64,000 bases of DNA from UBA5336 sp038745855 (GCA_038745855.1 JBCDLC010000003.1:79445-143444); one strand, 5' to 3'; shown: positions 26,437-35,450, counted from the stretch's first letter. Numbers and translations are program-made. The notes: a model not told the origin generated them from the letters alone.

Positions 26437-27153
26437 TCAGACGGCCATCTCAACAGCGCCGATAGCGTTCAAGACGGCCCCATGAAGGTTGCCGTCTGTC
26501 GTGGTGAGCGAGGGCAGGATGATATCCGCATCCTCGGTCTCCACTTGGCTGGCAAACGCGCCTGGTGTGAGGATCACTGAGAGGCCGGCCCGTTTGGCCG
26601 CCCGTGCCGAGGACGGGGTATCTTCGATTGCGATGACGTCGCCTGGCGCCAGGCCAGTTTTCTTCAGTGCGGCGTGATAGGCGTCGGGGGCAGGTTTGCC
26701 GATCTTCACATCGTCGCTGCATATGACCACGTCCATGGCGCTGCGTGAAAAACTTTCGTGGCCGAGATCGAAAATGGCATTGATGTTCTGGGTGCTGGTC
26801 GATGTCACGAAGCCGAGCTTGCCACCAGAGGCCTTCACCATTCCGGTCACCAGTTCGATCCCGGCTCTAAGAGGCGCCTTCGCGTCCACGATCGCAGCAC
26901 ACGCCAGCTTCGTCTTTCGCGAGTGAATCGTCTCGATAACATTGTCGCTGAGGCCTGCGGCTGTGGCGTTACTGAGCAGGCGCAAACGATCCTGACCGCC
27001 AACATAATTCAGCAGTTCACGATAGGTTTTGGGGTCCCAATGCCAGGGCAGGCCAGCTTCATTCAGCGCCGTGTTGTAGGCTTCACGCTGGAAATTCGAC
27101 GTTTCCGCAACCACGCCAATCGAACCGAAGAAGACCGATTTCATCGCACGCAT
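26437..27153 (-). CDS. HAD-like (CbbY/beta-PGM type) protein lacking the catalytic aspartate
   Basis: The 238-residue protein aligns along its length with the CbbY/phosphoglucomutase HAD group: cap-domain AGLPWHWDPKTYRELL, motif II FVTSTS, motif III KIGKPAPDAY and motif IV AIEDTPSSARAAK. Motif I, normally FDxDGV with the nucleophile as the first Asp, reads FFGSIGVVAET, so both aspartates are replaced (G and I). The nucleotide sequence (TTCTTCGGTTCGATT) is clear at this point. The protein should therefore not form a phospho-aspartate; it may be a binding or regulatory pseudoenzyme. It sits alone between the symporter and the dehydrogenase unit, with a weak operator-like site 24 bp upstream. 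Confidence 0.8.
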   Translation of the reverse strand: MRAMKSVFFGSIGVVAETSNFQREAYNTALNEAGLPWHWDPKTYRELLNYVGGQDRLRLLSNATAAGLSDNVIETIHSRKTKLACAAIVDAKAPLRAGIELVTGMVKASGGKLGFVTSTSTQNINAIFDLGHESFSRSAMDVVICSDDVKIGKPAPDAYHAALKKTGLAPGDVIAIEDTPSSARAAKRAGLSVILTPGAFASQVETEDADIILPSLTTTDGNLHGAVLNAIGAVEMAV

Positions 27154-27176
27154 GTCCCTTTGTCAGAGAAGTATCC

Positions 27177-27192
27177 TGTCATCTGAACGCAA
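27177..27192. promoter_or_regulatory. Weak operator-like site C upstream of the HAD gene
   Basis: On the minus strand TTGCGTTCAGATGACA matches the operator consensus at about 11 of 16 positions, and its distance from the start (24-39 bp) matches that of the better sites. By itself it could be chance. Confidence 0.35.
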
Positions 27193-27296
27193 CTGATGCG
27201 ATTAACGTTCCCGGCAAGGATCACCAAAAAATTGTGGCGAAGTCCCCTGCCCGGCTCGTACTTGGTGGCAGCCCTTGTCCCAGCGGTGGTGAGAAA

Positions 27297-28928
27297 TCAG
27301 GCGCGTCCTAGCGTGGCGAAAAGCATGAGAAAGCCGATGATTGCCACGAAGTAGATGAGGAGCCACCAACAGATCGGGTCAATTCGGCCGGGAACCAGAT
27401 ACCAGCCGTCCTTCTTTTCAGCCAGTAGGCCTTCTGCGAACCAGGTACTCTGACCCGGAACGGTCTGCACGTGCCATTCGCGTTGGAACCCATCGAAAAG
27501 CACGCTGGCAACCCACGCCACGACGATGTTGATCGCCCCGCCGATCACAACATACCAGGGCCAAGCGATGGTGGGCGGTTCCCAACCCAGGAATGGAACG
27601 CCGACCACGATGAGATAAAGACAAATAAAGCCTGCTACCACGCCGGTCAGCAGGCCCTTTTCAGTCGTATGTTTGGAGAAGAATCCCATTCCGAACATGG
27701 CCAACTTTGCGCCGACGAAGAAAGACGCTACGCGGCTTAATTCCTCGAGAATGGATCCGCCGCTTCCCGCAAAGGTAAAGGCAATCGGGATTGCGAGGGC
27801 GGCCCAGACGATAGTAAAAACGCGCGAGGCCATCAGATAGTGCTGCTCACTCGCCGTTTTCTTGATGAAGCGCTGGTAGAAACCAACGACGGAAATAGTG
27901 GCAAGCGAATTCAGGGCTGAAGACAGGCTGGACATGGACGCAGACAGCACCGCGGCTGCGAGGATCCCCATCAGGCCCGGCAGTGCGAGCGAGTTGGCGA
28001 ATACCAGGATAATCTCATTGGGCTGCTGAAATGGCCTCCCATCAAAATGCACATACAGCAATGCACCAATGAAAAAGAACAGGAAGTAGATGAAGAACGC
28101 GGCGAACCCCATCATCAGGTAGGACTTCTTTGCATCACCAAGCGATTTGGCGGCCAAAGCTCGCTGCACCATCATTTGGTTGGTCCCGTAGACTGTGATG
28201 TGGAACAGCGACATTGCGAAAACGCCGGCCCAGATCGTTGGCGCGACGGAAAAGTCGAGGTCTGTATTGATCGGGTTGAGCTTGCCGTCCGTGGCCAGGC
28301 TATCGAACGCGCCGGAGAGGGGGCTGACCGCGCCAAGCAGCCCCCAAAGCACAATGCCTGCGCCGACAAACAGTATCACGCCCTGTAAAACATCGGTCCA
28401 GATTACCGCGTTCATCCCGCCAAGCATGGTGTAGACGAGCACCACAAGAGTCATGCCGATAACCGCCACGCGCACATCAACGCCAGTGACAAAGGTAATG
28501 ACGACGGCCGTTGCAGTGAGGATTGAAGCGGATGTGATGGTCTGGGTGAGCAGGAACAGGCCTGCCATCACCGTTCGCGAAGTGCCACCAAAACGGCGTT
28601 CAAGATACTCGTAGATCGAGGCGACGCCGCTGTTGTAGAAGAAAGGGAGAAAGAAAACGACGACCGCGAAGATCACCAGCGGATAGTTGACATGGATCGC
28701 CAGCGCAGCCATGCCGTCGCCATATGCCCAAGCGGGTCCGCCGAGGAACGAAAGCGCGCTGACATAGGTTGCGATCACGGAAATGCCTATGGCCCACCAG
28801 GGTGTTGAGCGATCACCGAGTTGATAGTCTTCAGCAGACTGAATGCGGCGGCTCATGGCCCAGCCAAGTGCGAGGTTTCCGGCGAGGTAAGCCAGAACAA
28901 TGGTCCAATTCAGCAGGCCGAATGTCAT
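27297..28928 (-). CDS. Sodium:solute symporter (SSS family)
   Basis: This 543-residue inner-membrane transporter has about 13 hydrophobic segments spread along its length. It opens with FGLLNWTIVLAYLAGNLALG and contains SVIATYVSALSFLGGPAWAY and LSASMSSLSSALNSLATI, both typical of the SSS core (sodium-site helices). SSS proteins take up sugars, polyols, amino acids and organic acids with Na+. Its place between the TonB receptor and the catabolic enzymes suggests it brings the locus substrate across the inner membrane after outer-membrane uptake. It appears to be its own transcription unit, since a terminator follows the receptor gene upstream. Confidence 0.9.
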   Translation of the reverse strand: MTFGLLNWTIVLAYLAGNLALGWAMSRRIQSAEDYQLGDRSTPWWAIGISVIATYVSALSFLGGPAWAYGDGMAALAIHVNYPLVIFAVVVFFLPFFYNSGVASIYEYLERRFGGTSRTVMAGLFLLTQTITSASILTATAVVITFVTGVDVRVAVIGMTLVVLVYTMLGGMNAVIWTDVLQGVILFVGAGIVLWGLLGAVSPLSGAFDSLATDGKLNPINTDLDFSVAPTIWAGVFAMSLFHITVYGTNQMMVQRALAAKSLGDAKKSYLMMGFAAFFIYFLFFFIGALLYVHFDGRPFQQPNEIILVFANSLALPGLMGILAAAVLSASMSSLSSALNSLATISVVGFYQRFIKKTASEQHYLMASRVFTIVWAALAIPIAFTFAGSGGSILEELSRVASFFVGAKLAMFGMGFFSKHTTEKGLLTGVVAGFICLYLIVVGVPFLGWEPPTIAWPWYVVIGGAINIVVAWVASVLFDGFQREWHVQTVPGQSTWFAEGLLAEKKDGWYLVPGRIDPICWWLLIYFVAIIGFLMLFATLGRA

Positions 28929-28952
28929 TGGCGGCTTCCCGTCTGTCTTCTA

Positions 28953-28968
28953 CGTCTGTTGAACGCAA
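28953..28968. promoter_or_regulatory. Weak operator half-site D upstream of the symporter
   Basis: On the minus strand TTGCGTTCAACAGACG keeps only the left half of the operator consensus (about 9 of 16). It lies 25 bp upstream of the symporter ATG, a position like the other sites, but directly abuts the terminator hairpin. Confidence 0.25.
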
Positions 28969-28998
28969 AACGGGGCGACCTCAAAGAGATCGCCCCGT
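28965..28998 (-). terminator. Rho-independent terminator after the TonB receptor gene
   Basis: The minus strand reads ACGGGGCGA, an 11-base loop (TCTCTTTGAGG), then TCGCCCCGT followed by a short T run. This is a 9-bp GC-rich hairpin 26 bp past the receptor stop codon, separating the receptor from the symporter transcript. Confidence 0.75.
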
Positions 28999-29023
28999 CA
29001 ATGTCTAGCGATTACCGCCCATC

Positions 29024-31309
29024 CTAGCGGCGGAACCCGAGTCGGACGCCGTAAATCGCTGGATCGCGGAAGTTTTGGACAATCGCATTCTGGCCAAAGC
29101 GAACCGTCCGATTGATCACTTCCTCGTCGGTGACATTGTCGCCAAACACCTCGGCGAACCAAGTGTCATCGGGCGACGCGTAGGTGAGGCGCAGATCGAC
29201 TGTTGTGAAGTCATCCTGCTCGCCGAACGAGTAGTCGATGTCGTTCGTCGAATAGTCGCTCGAGTAGTAGATGTTGATCGACGGGGTCAGCATCCCTCCG
29301 CCACTGAGGGTGAAGTCGTAGAGACCACCAAGGCCGAGGGTTACGTCGGGGCTCAGCGGTACGCGGCCCCCGTCGAGGTTCACTGAGGATCCAGTCACCG
29401 GCTCATTGACTTGATAGTCGCCAAATTCAGAGTTCTGAATCGCAGCCCTGGCTGTGAGCAAGAGCTCATTGGTTGGTGCCCAATCGGCCTCAAGTTCCAG
29501 GCCGGTTGAGGTGGCTTCGCCGGCGTTGGTTGAGATCGCGAGCGTGGTCGCACCGACATTCACAAACTCCTGAGCCAGCAAATCCTCGAACTCGTTTTGA
29601 TAGAGGACCGCGTTGAGCACGAGATCCCCATCAAGCAACACGTTCTTGGAGCCAATTTCGTAGGCAATCACTTCCTGCGGCCCGAACGAAGCGCCGCCTG
29701 TCACCTCGTCGATGCCATTATTGAAACCGCCAGACTGGAAGCCCGTAGATACCGAAACGTACAACAGGCTGTCGTCAGACACGTCGAATTCGCCGCCAAG
29801 GCGCCAGGTCGTCTTGTCGAACGTGGCGTCGTCGGTTGTGACGGGTCGCGGCGAGCCATCATCGTTGAAGAAGGATACTGGAGTCGTATTCCGGCCTGCG
29901 GTCACCCGGGCAAAGTCCTTCTCATCCTCGGTGTACCGTAATCCAGCCGTGACGCGCAGAATATCTGTCAACGCGTAGGTGCCTTGCCCGTAGATCGCAA
30001 TTGAATCGGTTTCAACATCGGCGCGGGCATTGAAGTCCGAGAAGAAGGCGGTGGCTACAGTCCCATCGGGCGTATTTGTCACCGGGTCGGTGTTGAAAAG
30101 ACGGTCGAAGATGAACAGGCCCCGTTTGTCTTCCTGGAGAAGGAAGGCGCCAGCGGTCCACTCGAGCGGCCCATCGGTGGCTGAGGTGAGCTGCAACTCC
30201 TGGGTGGTCGCAATCACCTCGTCTTCTTGACCGGCAAAGCCACTGTTGAAGCGCGACAGATCGGTGTCGGCGTTCCGTGCTGTTTCGAAGTCGACGTAGC
30301 TCAGCAACACCTTGGCGTTTGCAAAGCCCAAGTCGAAATTGCCTTCGAGATCTATACTCGTCTGCTCAGTGTCGAGCGTGGTCTCGAAATCCGTATCAAT
30401 GGTGTAGGGGTCTGCAATCACGGGGCTATTGCCGCCGCCGACGCGGGGGTTAACCGGTGTGATCCCGCCAGTCAAAACGCCTTCCAAGCTGGATGTGTCG
30501 GTGGGTGTGCCGATCAGCTTATATCCGAATTCACTGTTACCGTTGCCGCCCTGGCTCCATGTGCTTGCGCGGAGGGTGAAGTCCATCGTGTCAGTGGGCT
30601 CGAACCGAAGCTGAGCGCGGGCGTATTGCTCATCTTTGTCGCGCAAACCGGCGTCGGGATTGAAGTCATTCTCGACGATGAAATCGTGCTGCTCGACCGC
30701 CGCAGTGATGCGGAAGAAAAGGTTATCGGTAAGCGGCGCGTTCCCGTAGGCCTCGGTTCGCACACGCTCGTAATTACCGAGGGTGACGGTCCCGCCATAT
30801 TCAATCTCGTCCGTTGGCTGATTTGATATGATGTTTACCGCGCCGCCAAAGGAGTTTCGGCCATAGAGCGTACCCTGGGGCCCGCGCAAAACTTCAACGC
30901 GCTCGACATCGACGATCGACGCCAACGCTTGCGAGGTCAGTGAGCGGTAAACGCCGTCCACATAAAAAGCGACGATGGGATCTTGTTGTACGGAGACATT
31001 TTCAGTTCGCGCACCACGGATTGCCGGACGAGCGTCTGTGCCGGACTGGCCGAATTGAAGGCCGGGTGCGAGCTTGTCGAGCGTGGACAGGTCGGTGATT
31101 CCAGCAGCAGAGAGCACCTCGCCGGAAACCGCGGTGACGGACAGAGGGACATCCTGAACGCTTTCCGCGCGCTTTTCGGCAGTGACTGTAATCACACCGA
31201 GCTTGCGTTCGTTCTCCACCGGTGCGTCCTGCGCAAGAGCCGGCGCGGCGAAAGCGGTCGCACTCAGCGCCGCGACGCTCGTCAATATGGTTGATGATTT
31301 CGGCTTCAT
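29024..31309 (-). CDS. TonB-dependent outer-membrane receptor
   Basis: The 761-residue protein has a signal peptide (about 1-26, ending AFAAPALAQ), a TonB-box/plug region (VITVTAEKRAESVQDVP, about 39-55; plug through about 165 with VEVLRGPQGTLYGRNSFGGA) and a 22-strand-type barrel of alternating aromatic strands. It ends GVRLGFRR rather than the usual terminal Phe, which is known but less common. It should import a bulky or scarce substrate into the periplasm using TonB-ExbBD energy; no exb or tonB genes lie nearby. It is divergent from the SnoaL-like gene, with two operator-like sites between them, so it is probably induced with the pathway. Confidence 0.92.
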   Translation of the reverse strand: MKPKSSTILTSVAALSATAFAAPALAQDAPVENERKLGVITVTAEKRAESVQDVPLSVTAVSGEVLSAAGITDLSTLDKLAPGLQFGQSGTDARPAIRGARTENVSVQQDPIVAFYVDGVYRSLTSQALASIVDVERVEVLRGPQGTLYGRNSFGGAVNIISNQPTDEIEYGGTVTLGNYERVRTEAYGNAPLTDNLFFRITAAVEQHDFIVENDFNPDAGLRDKDEQYARAQLRFEPTDTMDFTLRASTWSQGGNGNSEFGYKLIGTPTDTSSLEGVLTGGITPVNPRVGGGNSPVIADPYTIDTDFETTLDTEQTSIDLEGNFDLGFANAKVLLSYVDFETARNADTDLSRFNSGFAGQEDEVIATTQELQLTSATDGPLEWTAGAFLLQEDKRGLFIFDRLFNTDPVTNTPDGTVATAFFSDFNARADVETDSIAIYGQGTYALTDILRVTAGLRYTEDEKDFARVTAGRNTTPVSFFNDDGSPRPVTTDDATFDKTTWRLGGEFDVSDDSLLYVSVSTGFQSGGFNNGIDEVTGGASFGPQEVIAYEIGSKNVLLDGDLVLNAVLYQNEFEDLLAQEFVNVGATTLAISTNAGEATSTGLELEADWAPTNELLLTARAAIQNSEFGDYQVNEPVTGSSVNLDGGRVPLSPDVTLGLGGLYDFTLSGGGMLTPSINIYYSSDYSTNDIDYSFGEQDDFTTVDLRLTYASPDDTWFAEVFGDNVTDEEVINRTVRFGQNAIVQNFRDPAIYGVRLGFRR

Positions 31310-31352
31310 AGAATTCTCCCGACGTCCTTTTTATACGCCAATGGTGCATACA

Positions 31353-31368
31353 CTGACTTCGAATTCAA
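31353..31368. promoter_or_regulatory. LacI-type operator E (TonB receptor side)
   Basis: On the minus strand TTGAATTCGAAGTCAG matches the consensus at 12 of 16 positions with the core ATTCGAA intact. It is 44-59 bp upstream of the receptor ATG in the divergent spacer. Confidence 0.55.
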
Positions 31369-31523
31369 TTGCGCGACGCCAAATCAGCGTCACGCGCGCA
31401 AGTTGTTGCAAATAAGTGACGACGCGCGGGGAGCAGAAGTATCCTGTCCGCAAGGTATCCGTCGGCTCGGAGCCGCTTGCGTCGTAACTTCTGGATTGCG
31501 CACCGTGGCGCGCGCCCAGTATG

Positions 31524-31539
31524 CTGACTGCGAATGCAA
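31524..31539. promoter_or_regulatory. LacI-type operator F (SnoaL-like side)
   Basis: CTGACTGCGAATGCAA matches the consensus at 12 of 16 positions, with the right half CGAATGCAA intact. It lies 27-42 bp upstream of the gene at 31566. With site E it brackets the divergent promoter region. Confidence 0.55.
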
Positions 31540-31565
31540 ACCTTAAGTGAAGTGGGAAGGCACTT

Positions 31566-32582
31566 ATGGCGACACTTCAGGATGCCAAAACGGCTGTTTT
31601 GTCCTTTCGTCGACACTTCGACATCTTCACACAGGACATGATGCACGCCTCGGCGGGTGAAAGCTGCGCTCCCGACTTTCTATGGCGCGGGATGCACCCT
31701 TTCGGCGAGATCAGAGGCTATGGCGGGGTCATTGAAGCCTTTTGGGCCCCGCTCCGTCATGCCTTTGCGGGACTGCACCGGCGCGAGGACATCTTCTTTG
31801 CGGGGCGTAATGATGCAGAGGATGGAAACGGCGACTGGGTGTGCTCGATGGGGCACCTCGTAGGGCTGTTTGACCACGATTTCCTATCGATCCCAGCAAC
31901 AGGCCGCATGGCAAGCTTGCGCTATGCGGAGTTTTTTCGCGTCGATGATGGTGTTCTTCGAGAGGGCGCGCTTTTCGTGGATCTCCTGGGCTTGATGCAC
32001 GATGCGGGGTGTTATCCGCTGCCGCCCATGACGGGACATTTCTTTCGCTATCCTGGGCCGCGAACCCATGATGGGCTGTTGATGGTAGATCAGCCTGAAA
32101 GTGAGACGGAGAAAACTCTGGCCCTCGTCAATGAGATGATCTCGGACCTCCGCGGCCTGAATGCGCTTGAAAAATACCGGTGCCCACCGGAGCTGCTCCG
32201 CAAGACCTGGCATGAGGATATGGTCTGGTATGGCCCGTGCGGGATCGGCGCAAGCTTCACCATCAAGCGCTACCAGAAGCAGCATCAGTATCCGTTCCGG
32301 GTCAATCTGGCGGACAAGAGCTACATAGGCCATATCGCGCGCATTGCAGAAGGGCATTATTGCGGTTTCTTCGGCTGGCCCAATCTCAAAAACCGCAATA
32401 CCGGCGGCTTTCTCGGACTGCCTGCAGCGCGCGACACGGCCGAAATGCGGATCGTCGACGTTTATCGTCGCGCAGGGGATAAATTAGCAGAGAATTGGGT
32501 CTTCATCGATCTACCCCACTATCTCTCGCAGCAGGGGATCGACGTGTTTGAGCGCTTGAAGCAACTGCGCCGGATTGATTAG
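31566..32582 (+). CDS. Tandem SnoaL-like (NTF2 fold) protein
   Basis: This 338-residue protein appears to contain two SnoaL/NTF2-like domains (about 15-155 and 175-330), each with an HPFGEIRGY- or KRYQKQHQYPFR-type segment. The family includes polyketide cyclases, isomerases and dehydratases, but many members in catabolic clusters have no tested reaction. An acid-base role on a ring or lactone intermediate is a guess. The gene is the first on the plus strand after the divergent spacer with operators E and F, and is followed after 82 bp by a separate operator-controlled operon. A related tandem protein is encoded at 34389. Confidence 0.7.
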   Translation: MATLQDAKTAVLSFRRHFDIFTQDMMHASAGESCAPDFLWRGMHPFGEIRGYGGVIEAFWAPLRHAFAGLHRREDIFFAGRNDAEDGNGDWVCSMGHLVGLFDHDFLSIPATGRMASLRYAEFFRVDDGVLREGALFVDLLGLMHDAGCYPLPPMTGHFFRYPGPRTHDGLLMVDQPESETEKTLALVNEMISDLRGLNALEKYRCPPELLRKTWHEDMVWYGPCGIGASFTIKRYQKQHQYPFRVNLADKSYIGHIARIAEGHYCGFFGWPNLKNRNTGGFLGLPAARDTAEMRIVDVYRRAGDKLAENWVFIDLPHYLSQQGIDVFERLKQLRRID

Positions 32583-32613
32583 TCAGATCGCTCCCATCTC
32601 GCTCAAACGAAAA

Positions 32614-32629
32614 TTGACTTCGAATGCAT
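32614..32629. promoter_or_regulatory. LacI-type operator G
   Basis: TTGACTTCGAATGCAT matches the consensus at 13 of 16 positions, with the core TTCGAATGCA intact. It lies 36-51 bp upstream of the bicupin ATG. Confidence 0.65.
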
Positions 32630-32664
32630 GCACTGCAACCCTGTCACCTGGGAGCATTAGACCC

Positions 32665-33657
32665 ATGGACAACACCGTGATGCGCAGAGCCTCGAGGATC
32701 GACAAACGCATTGTGCGCTACGGCGATCTGAAGCCGTGTTTCGATGCCTTTATCGACACGCGAACACCCGGCTCCGACAAGAAGGAAAACTTCACGATCG
32801 TCGGTCCGGGCGTATCGGAAAACCCAAACCAGCACGTCCACATAGCGGAGCCCCATGGCTTCAACATCGGTGGCGCACGCCAGCCCGCAGGCTGCACCAA
32901 TTCCCAGCACAGCCACGACACAGCAGAGGTATTCTACGTCCATTCCGGCACTTGGCGATTTGATCTCGGCGAGCACGGCGAGGATGCGCGGGCGGTAATC
33001 GGGCCTGGCGATCTGATTTCCATACCGACCCGACTTTTCCGGGGTTTTACCAATGTTGGCGAAGGCAATGGCTTCCTTTGGGCGGTATTGGGCGGGGATG
33101 ATCCAGGCCGTGTGCTGTGGGCACCAAAGGTATTCGACATGGCTAAAGAATATGGCTTGGTTCTGATGGAGGACGGCATGCTGGTCGACACCGGCAAAGG
33201 CGAGTCCGTCCCCGCAGGCAAGCGCGCTATGCCCGTCACATCCAGCGCCCAGTGCGACGCGCTGCAGCGCTTCAGCAATGACCAACTCGAAGCCTGTATC
33301 TCCCGGTCTGGAAGGCCAGGCCCCAAGGGTGCTTTCGAGAGTATCGACGGCGTTCGGGAAACCTATCTTATCGGCGAAGGTCGCATGGACTGGCCCCACG
33401 GGTTCCGCGTGTCGGAACTGGTTCTGGCGCCCGGGGCGGAGGTTCCTTCCCACCGACTTGATACGCCTGATGTCTGGTTTGTTCAGGCGGGCGAACTGGC
33501 CTGCACCATCGGCGACGATAGAGCGGTCTGCGGCGCAGGGGACACCATCACGGTCCCACGTGGGGAGATCCGTTCGCTGCGCAATGTCGGCGATGCGGCT
33601 TGTACCGTTGTCGCGGTGCGCGGCGGAGATGAGAGCGCTGAGGCCTGCTGGTCATGA
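32665..33657 (+). CDS. Bicupin metal-dependent oxygenase/isomerase-like protein
   Basis: The 330-residue protein has two cupin barrels. The N-terminal one keeps likely metal ligands in NSQHSHDTAEVFYVHSGTW (H, H, E), and the C-terminal one (PGAEVPSHRLDTPDVWFV) has a single clear His and is probably degenerate. The family layout resembles gentisate-dioxygenase-type and sugar-isomerase bicupins, and the exact reaction cannot be read from sequence. The start at 32665 is chosen for GGAG 10 nt upstream; an earlier ATG frame from 32575 would run through operator G. Its stop overlaps the SDR start (ATGA), making a coupled operon. Confidence 0.7.
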   Translation: MDNTVMRRASRIDKRIVRYGDLKPCFDAFIDTRTPGSDKKENFTIVGPGVSENPNQHVHIAEPHGFNIGGARQPAGCTNSQHSHDTAEVFYVHSGTWRFDLGEHGEDARAVIGPGDLISIPTRLFRGFTNVGEGNGFLWAVLGGDDPGRVLWAPKVFDMAKEYGLVLMEDGMLVDTGKGESVPAGKRAMPVTSSAQCDALQRFSNDQLEACISRSGRPGPKGAFESIDGVRETYLIGEGRMDWPHGFRVSELVLAPGAEVPSHRLDTPDVWFVQAGELACTIGDDRAVCGAGDTITVPRGEIRSLRNVGDAACTVVAVRGGDESAEACWS

Positions 33658-34379
33658 GCCGGCCCTTGGAGGGCAAGACAGCGCTCATCACCGGCGCGAG
33701 TCGCGGCATTGGCCGGGCGATCGCGGAACGCCTACACGGTGCAGGGGCGACAGTCATTCCAGTAGCGCGAGCGTCGGACGACTTTACAGCCATTGTGAAA
33801 GCGCTCGGTGAACGGTGCATGCCATGGACGGGCGATGCCTCGTCGGACGAATGCCTCTCGTGGATCGATGGGCAACCCCCAATCGATATCCTGGTGAACA
33901 ATGTTGGCACCAACGTCCCCAAACCCATGGCAGAGGTGGAAGATGAGGTGCTCGACCAGATGATCGATCTGAACATTCGCACAACGTATCGTGTCTCTCG
34001 TCATGCGACCTCGCGTATGGATGACGGCGGCCGCGTCATCAACATCACTTCTCAAATGGGCCACGTGGGCTCGCCAGGGCGCACTGTCTACTGCATGACC
34101 AAACACGCCATTGAGGGCCTGACGAGGGCCATGGCGGTAGAGCTGGCGCCCCGTGGTATCAGGGTTAATTCCGTGGCGCCGACCTTTGTGGAAACACCAA
34201 TGACAGCGCCGATGTTGGCAGACCCCGAATTTCGCGCCTTCGTGGATCGCATGATCCCGCTAGGCCAGACCGCCAAGCCGGAGGACGTCGCAGAGGCCGT
34301 TGCTTACCTGGCGGGCCCAGGCGGGGCTATGGTGACCGGCACGAGCCTGGTTGTAGATGGCGGTTGGACCGCACAATAG
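33654..34379 (+). CDS. Short-chain dehydrogenase/reductase
   Basis: This 241-residue classical SDR has the TGASRGIG nucleotide motif (13-20), NNVG (82-85, usually NNAG), and the S133, Y146, K150 triad (YCMTK). The C-terminal DGGWTAQ matches family ends. It probably oxidises or reduces a hydroxyl of the pathway substrate. With the amidohydrolase_2 downstream it would fit a sugar dehydrogenase plus lactonase pair, as in non-phosphorylating fucose or rhamnose routes; that is inference. It overlaps the bicupin by 4 bp and is followed 9 bp later by the second SnoaL-like gene. Confidence 0.88.
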   Translation: MSRPLEGKTALITGASRGIGRAIAERLHGAGATVIPVARASDDFTAIVKALGERCMPWTGDASSDECLSWIDGQPPIDILVNNVGTNVPKPMAEVEDEVLDQMIDLNIRTTYRVSRHATSRMDDGGRVINITSQMGHVGSPGRTVYCMTKHAIEGLTRAMAVELAPRGIRVNSVAPTFVETPMTAPMLADPEFRAFVDRMIPLGQTAKPEDVAEAVAYLAGPGGAMVTGTSLVVDGGWTAQ

Positions 34380-34388
34380 GATCCAGCG

Positions 34389-35450
34389 ATGCCAAAGCCG
34401 GTAACACAGGTCGCGACAACCGACATTTCCGAAATGATGAACCCGGGGCACGAGCGCCGCATGGACCTGCCCGGTTTCGCAGCGGAGTTCGTCGACTTTC
34501 CCCACTATATCATCCGCATCACCGAACTGATCTGGCATGACCGCCAAGTCGAGCGCATTCGCGATTGGTATGCGGAGGACTGTGTGATCCACACGCTTGC
34601 CGGGGATGTTGTCGGGGCGCAAACTGTGGTGGACAACACCTGGGCGACACTGAGGGCTTTCCCTGACAGGCGCCTCGACGGCGACAATGTCATCTGGGCC
34701 GACGAGGGCGCCGGCGCGTTCTATTCATCTCACCTCATCACGTCCAAGATGACGAATAAGGGGCCAAGCGAGTTCGGCCCCGCCACAGGGAAAAAAGTGC
34801 GCATACAGACGATTGCCGACTGTTTGTGTGCAAACAATCAGGTTGTAGAAGAATGGCTGGTGCGCGACAATCTCGGTCTCGTCCAACAACTGGGTTTCGA
34901 TGCCGATGAGATCGCCCGCACTCAGGCCAACCTAGACCGCGCAAACGGCTTCAGCCTGACCGACTTTCACAAAACGAATTGGCATCGCACCGATTCGTTC
35001 GACAGCCCCGAGGTGGATCCAAGCCTGGCCGCGGTGATTGCCATCGCTACAATGATGGCGATCTGGCAGGAGCAAGACTGGACACAGGTTCATCGGTTGT
35101 ACGATTATCGCGCCGATGCGACATACCCAGGCGCTGCCGCGCTCTATGGCCCGGATCAGATCGAGCAATGGTTCGCACCGGTCCACGCCGCTATCTCGGA
35201 CAAACGGGTTGCGATCGAGCATATCGCTGAGATCCCCTATCTGGGTGAGGCGCGTGATGTGGCGATCCGCTGGTCGGTCGCTGGCACCCATTCCGGCGAC
35301 GGGCGATACGGTGCTGCGACCGGCGCATCTGTATACATTCTCGGCGTGTCGCAGTTTCGGATCATGAACGGCCGCATCCGGGAGGAGGTCACAATCTGGG
35401 ACGACATTGCGCTGCGCCGTCAGATCGAGACCGCAAGGTGCTCCAAATGA
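34389..35450 (+). CDS. Second tandem SnoaL-like (NTF2 fold) protein
   Basis: The 353-residue protein has two NTF2-like segments (about 40-185 and 205-350), with IRDWYAEDCVIHTLAGDVVG in the first and YDYRADATYPGAAALYGPDQ in the second, the usual SnoaL strand pattern. It is a distant paralogue of the product of 31566, and having two such tandem proteins in one locus is unusual. AGGA lies 7 nt before the ATG. Its stop overlaps the amidohydrolase start. Catalytic residues cannot be assigned. Confidence 0.7.
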   Translation: MPKPVTQVATTDISEMMNPGHERRMDLPGFAAEFVDFPHYIIRITELIWHDRQVERIRDWYAEDCVIHTLAGDVVGAQTVVDNTWATLRAFPDRRLDGDNVIWADEGAGAFYSSHLITSKMTNKGPSEFGPATGKKVRIQTIADCLCANNQVVEEWLVRDNLGLVQQLGFDADEIARTQANLDRANGFSLTDFHKTNWHRTDSFDSPEVDPSLAAVIAIATMMAIWQEQDWTQVHRLYDYRADATYPGAAALYGPDQIEQWFAPVHAAISDKRVAIEHIAEIPYLGEARDVAIRWSVAGTHSGDGRYGAATGASVYILGVSQFRIMNGRIREEVTIWDDIALRRQIETARCSK

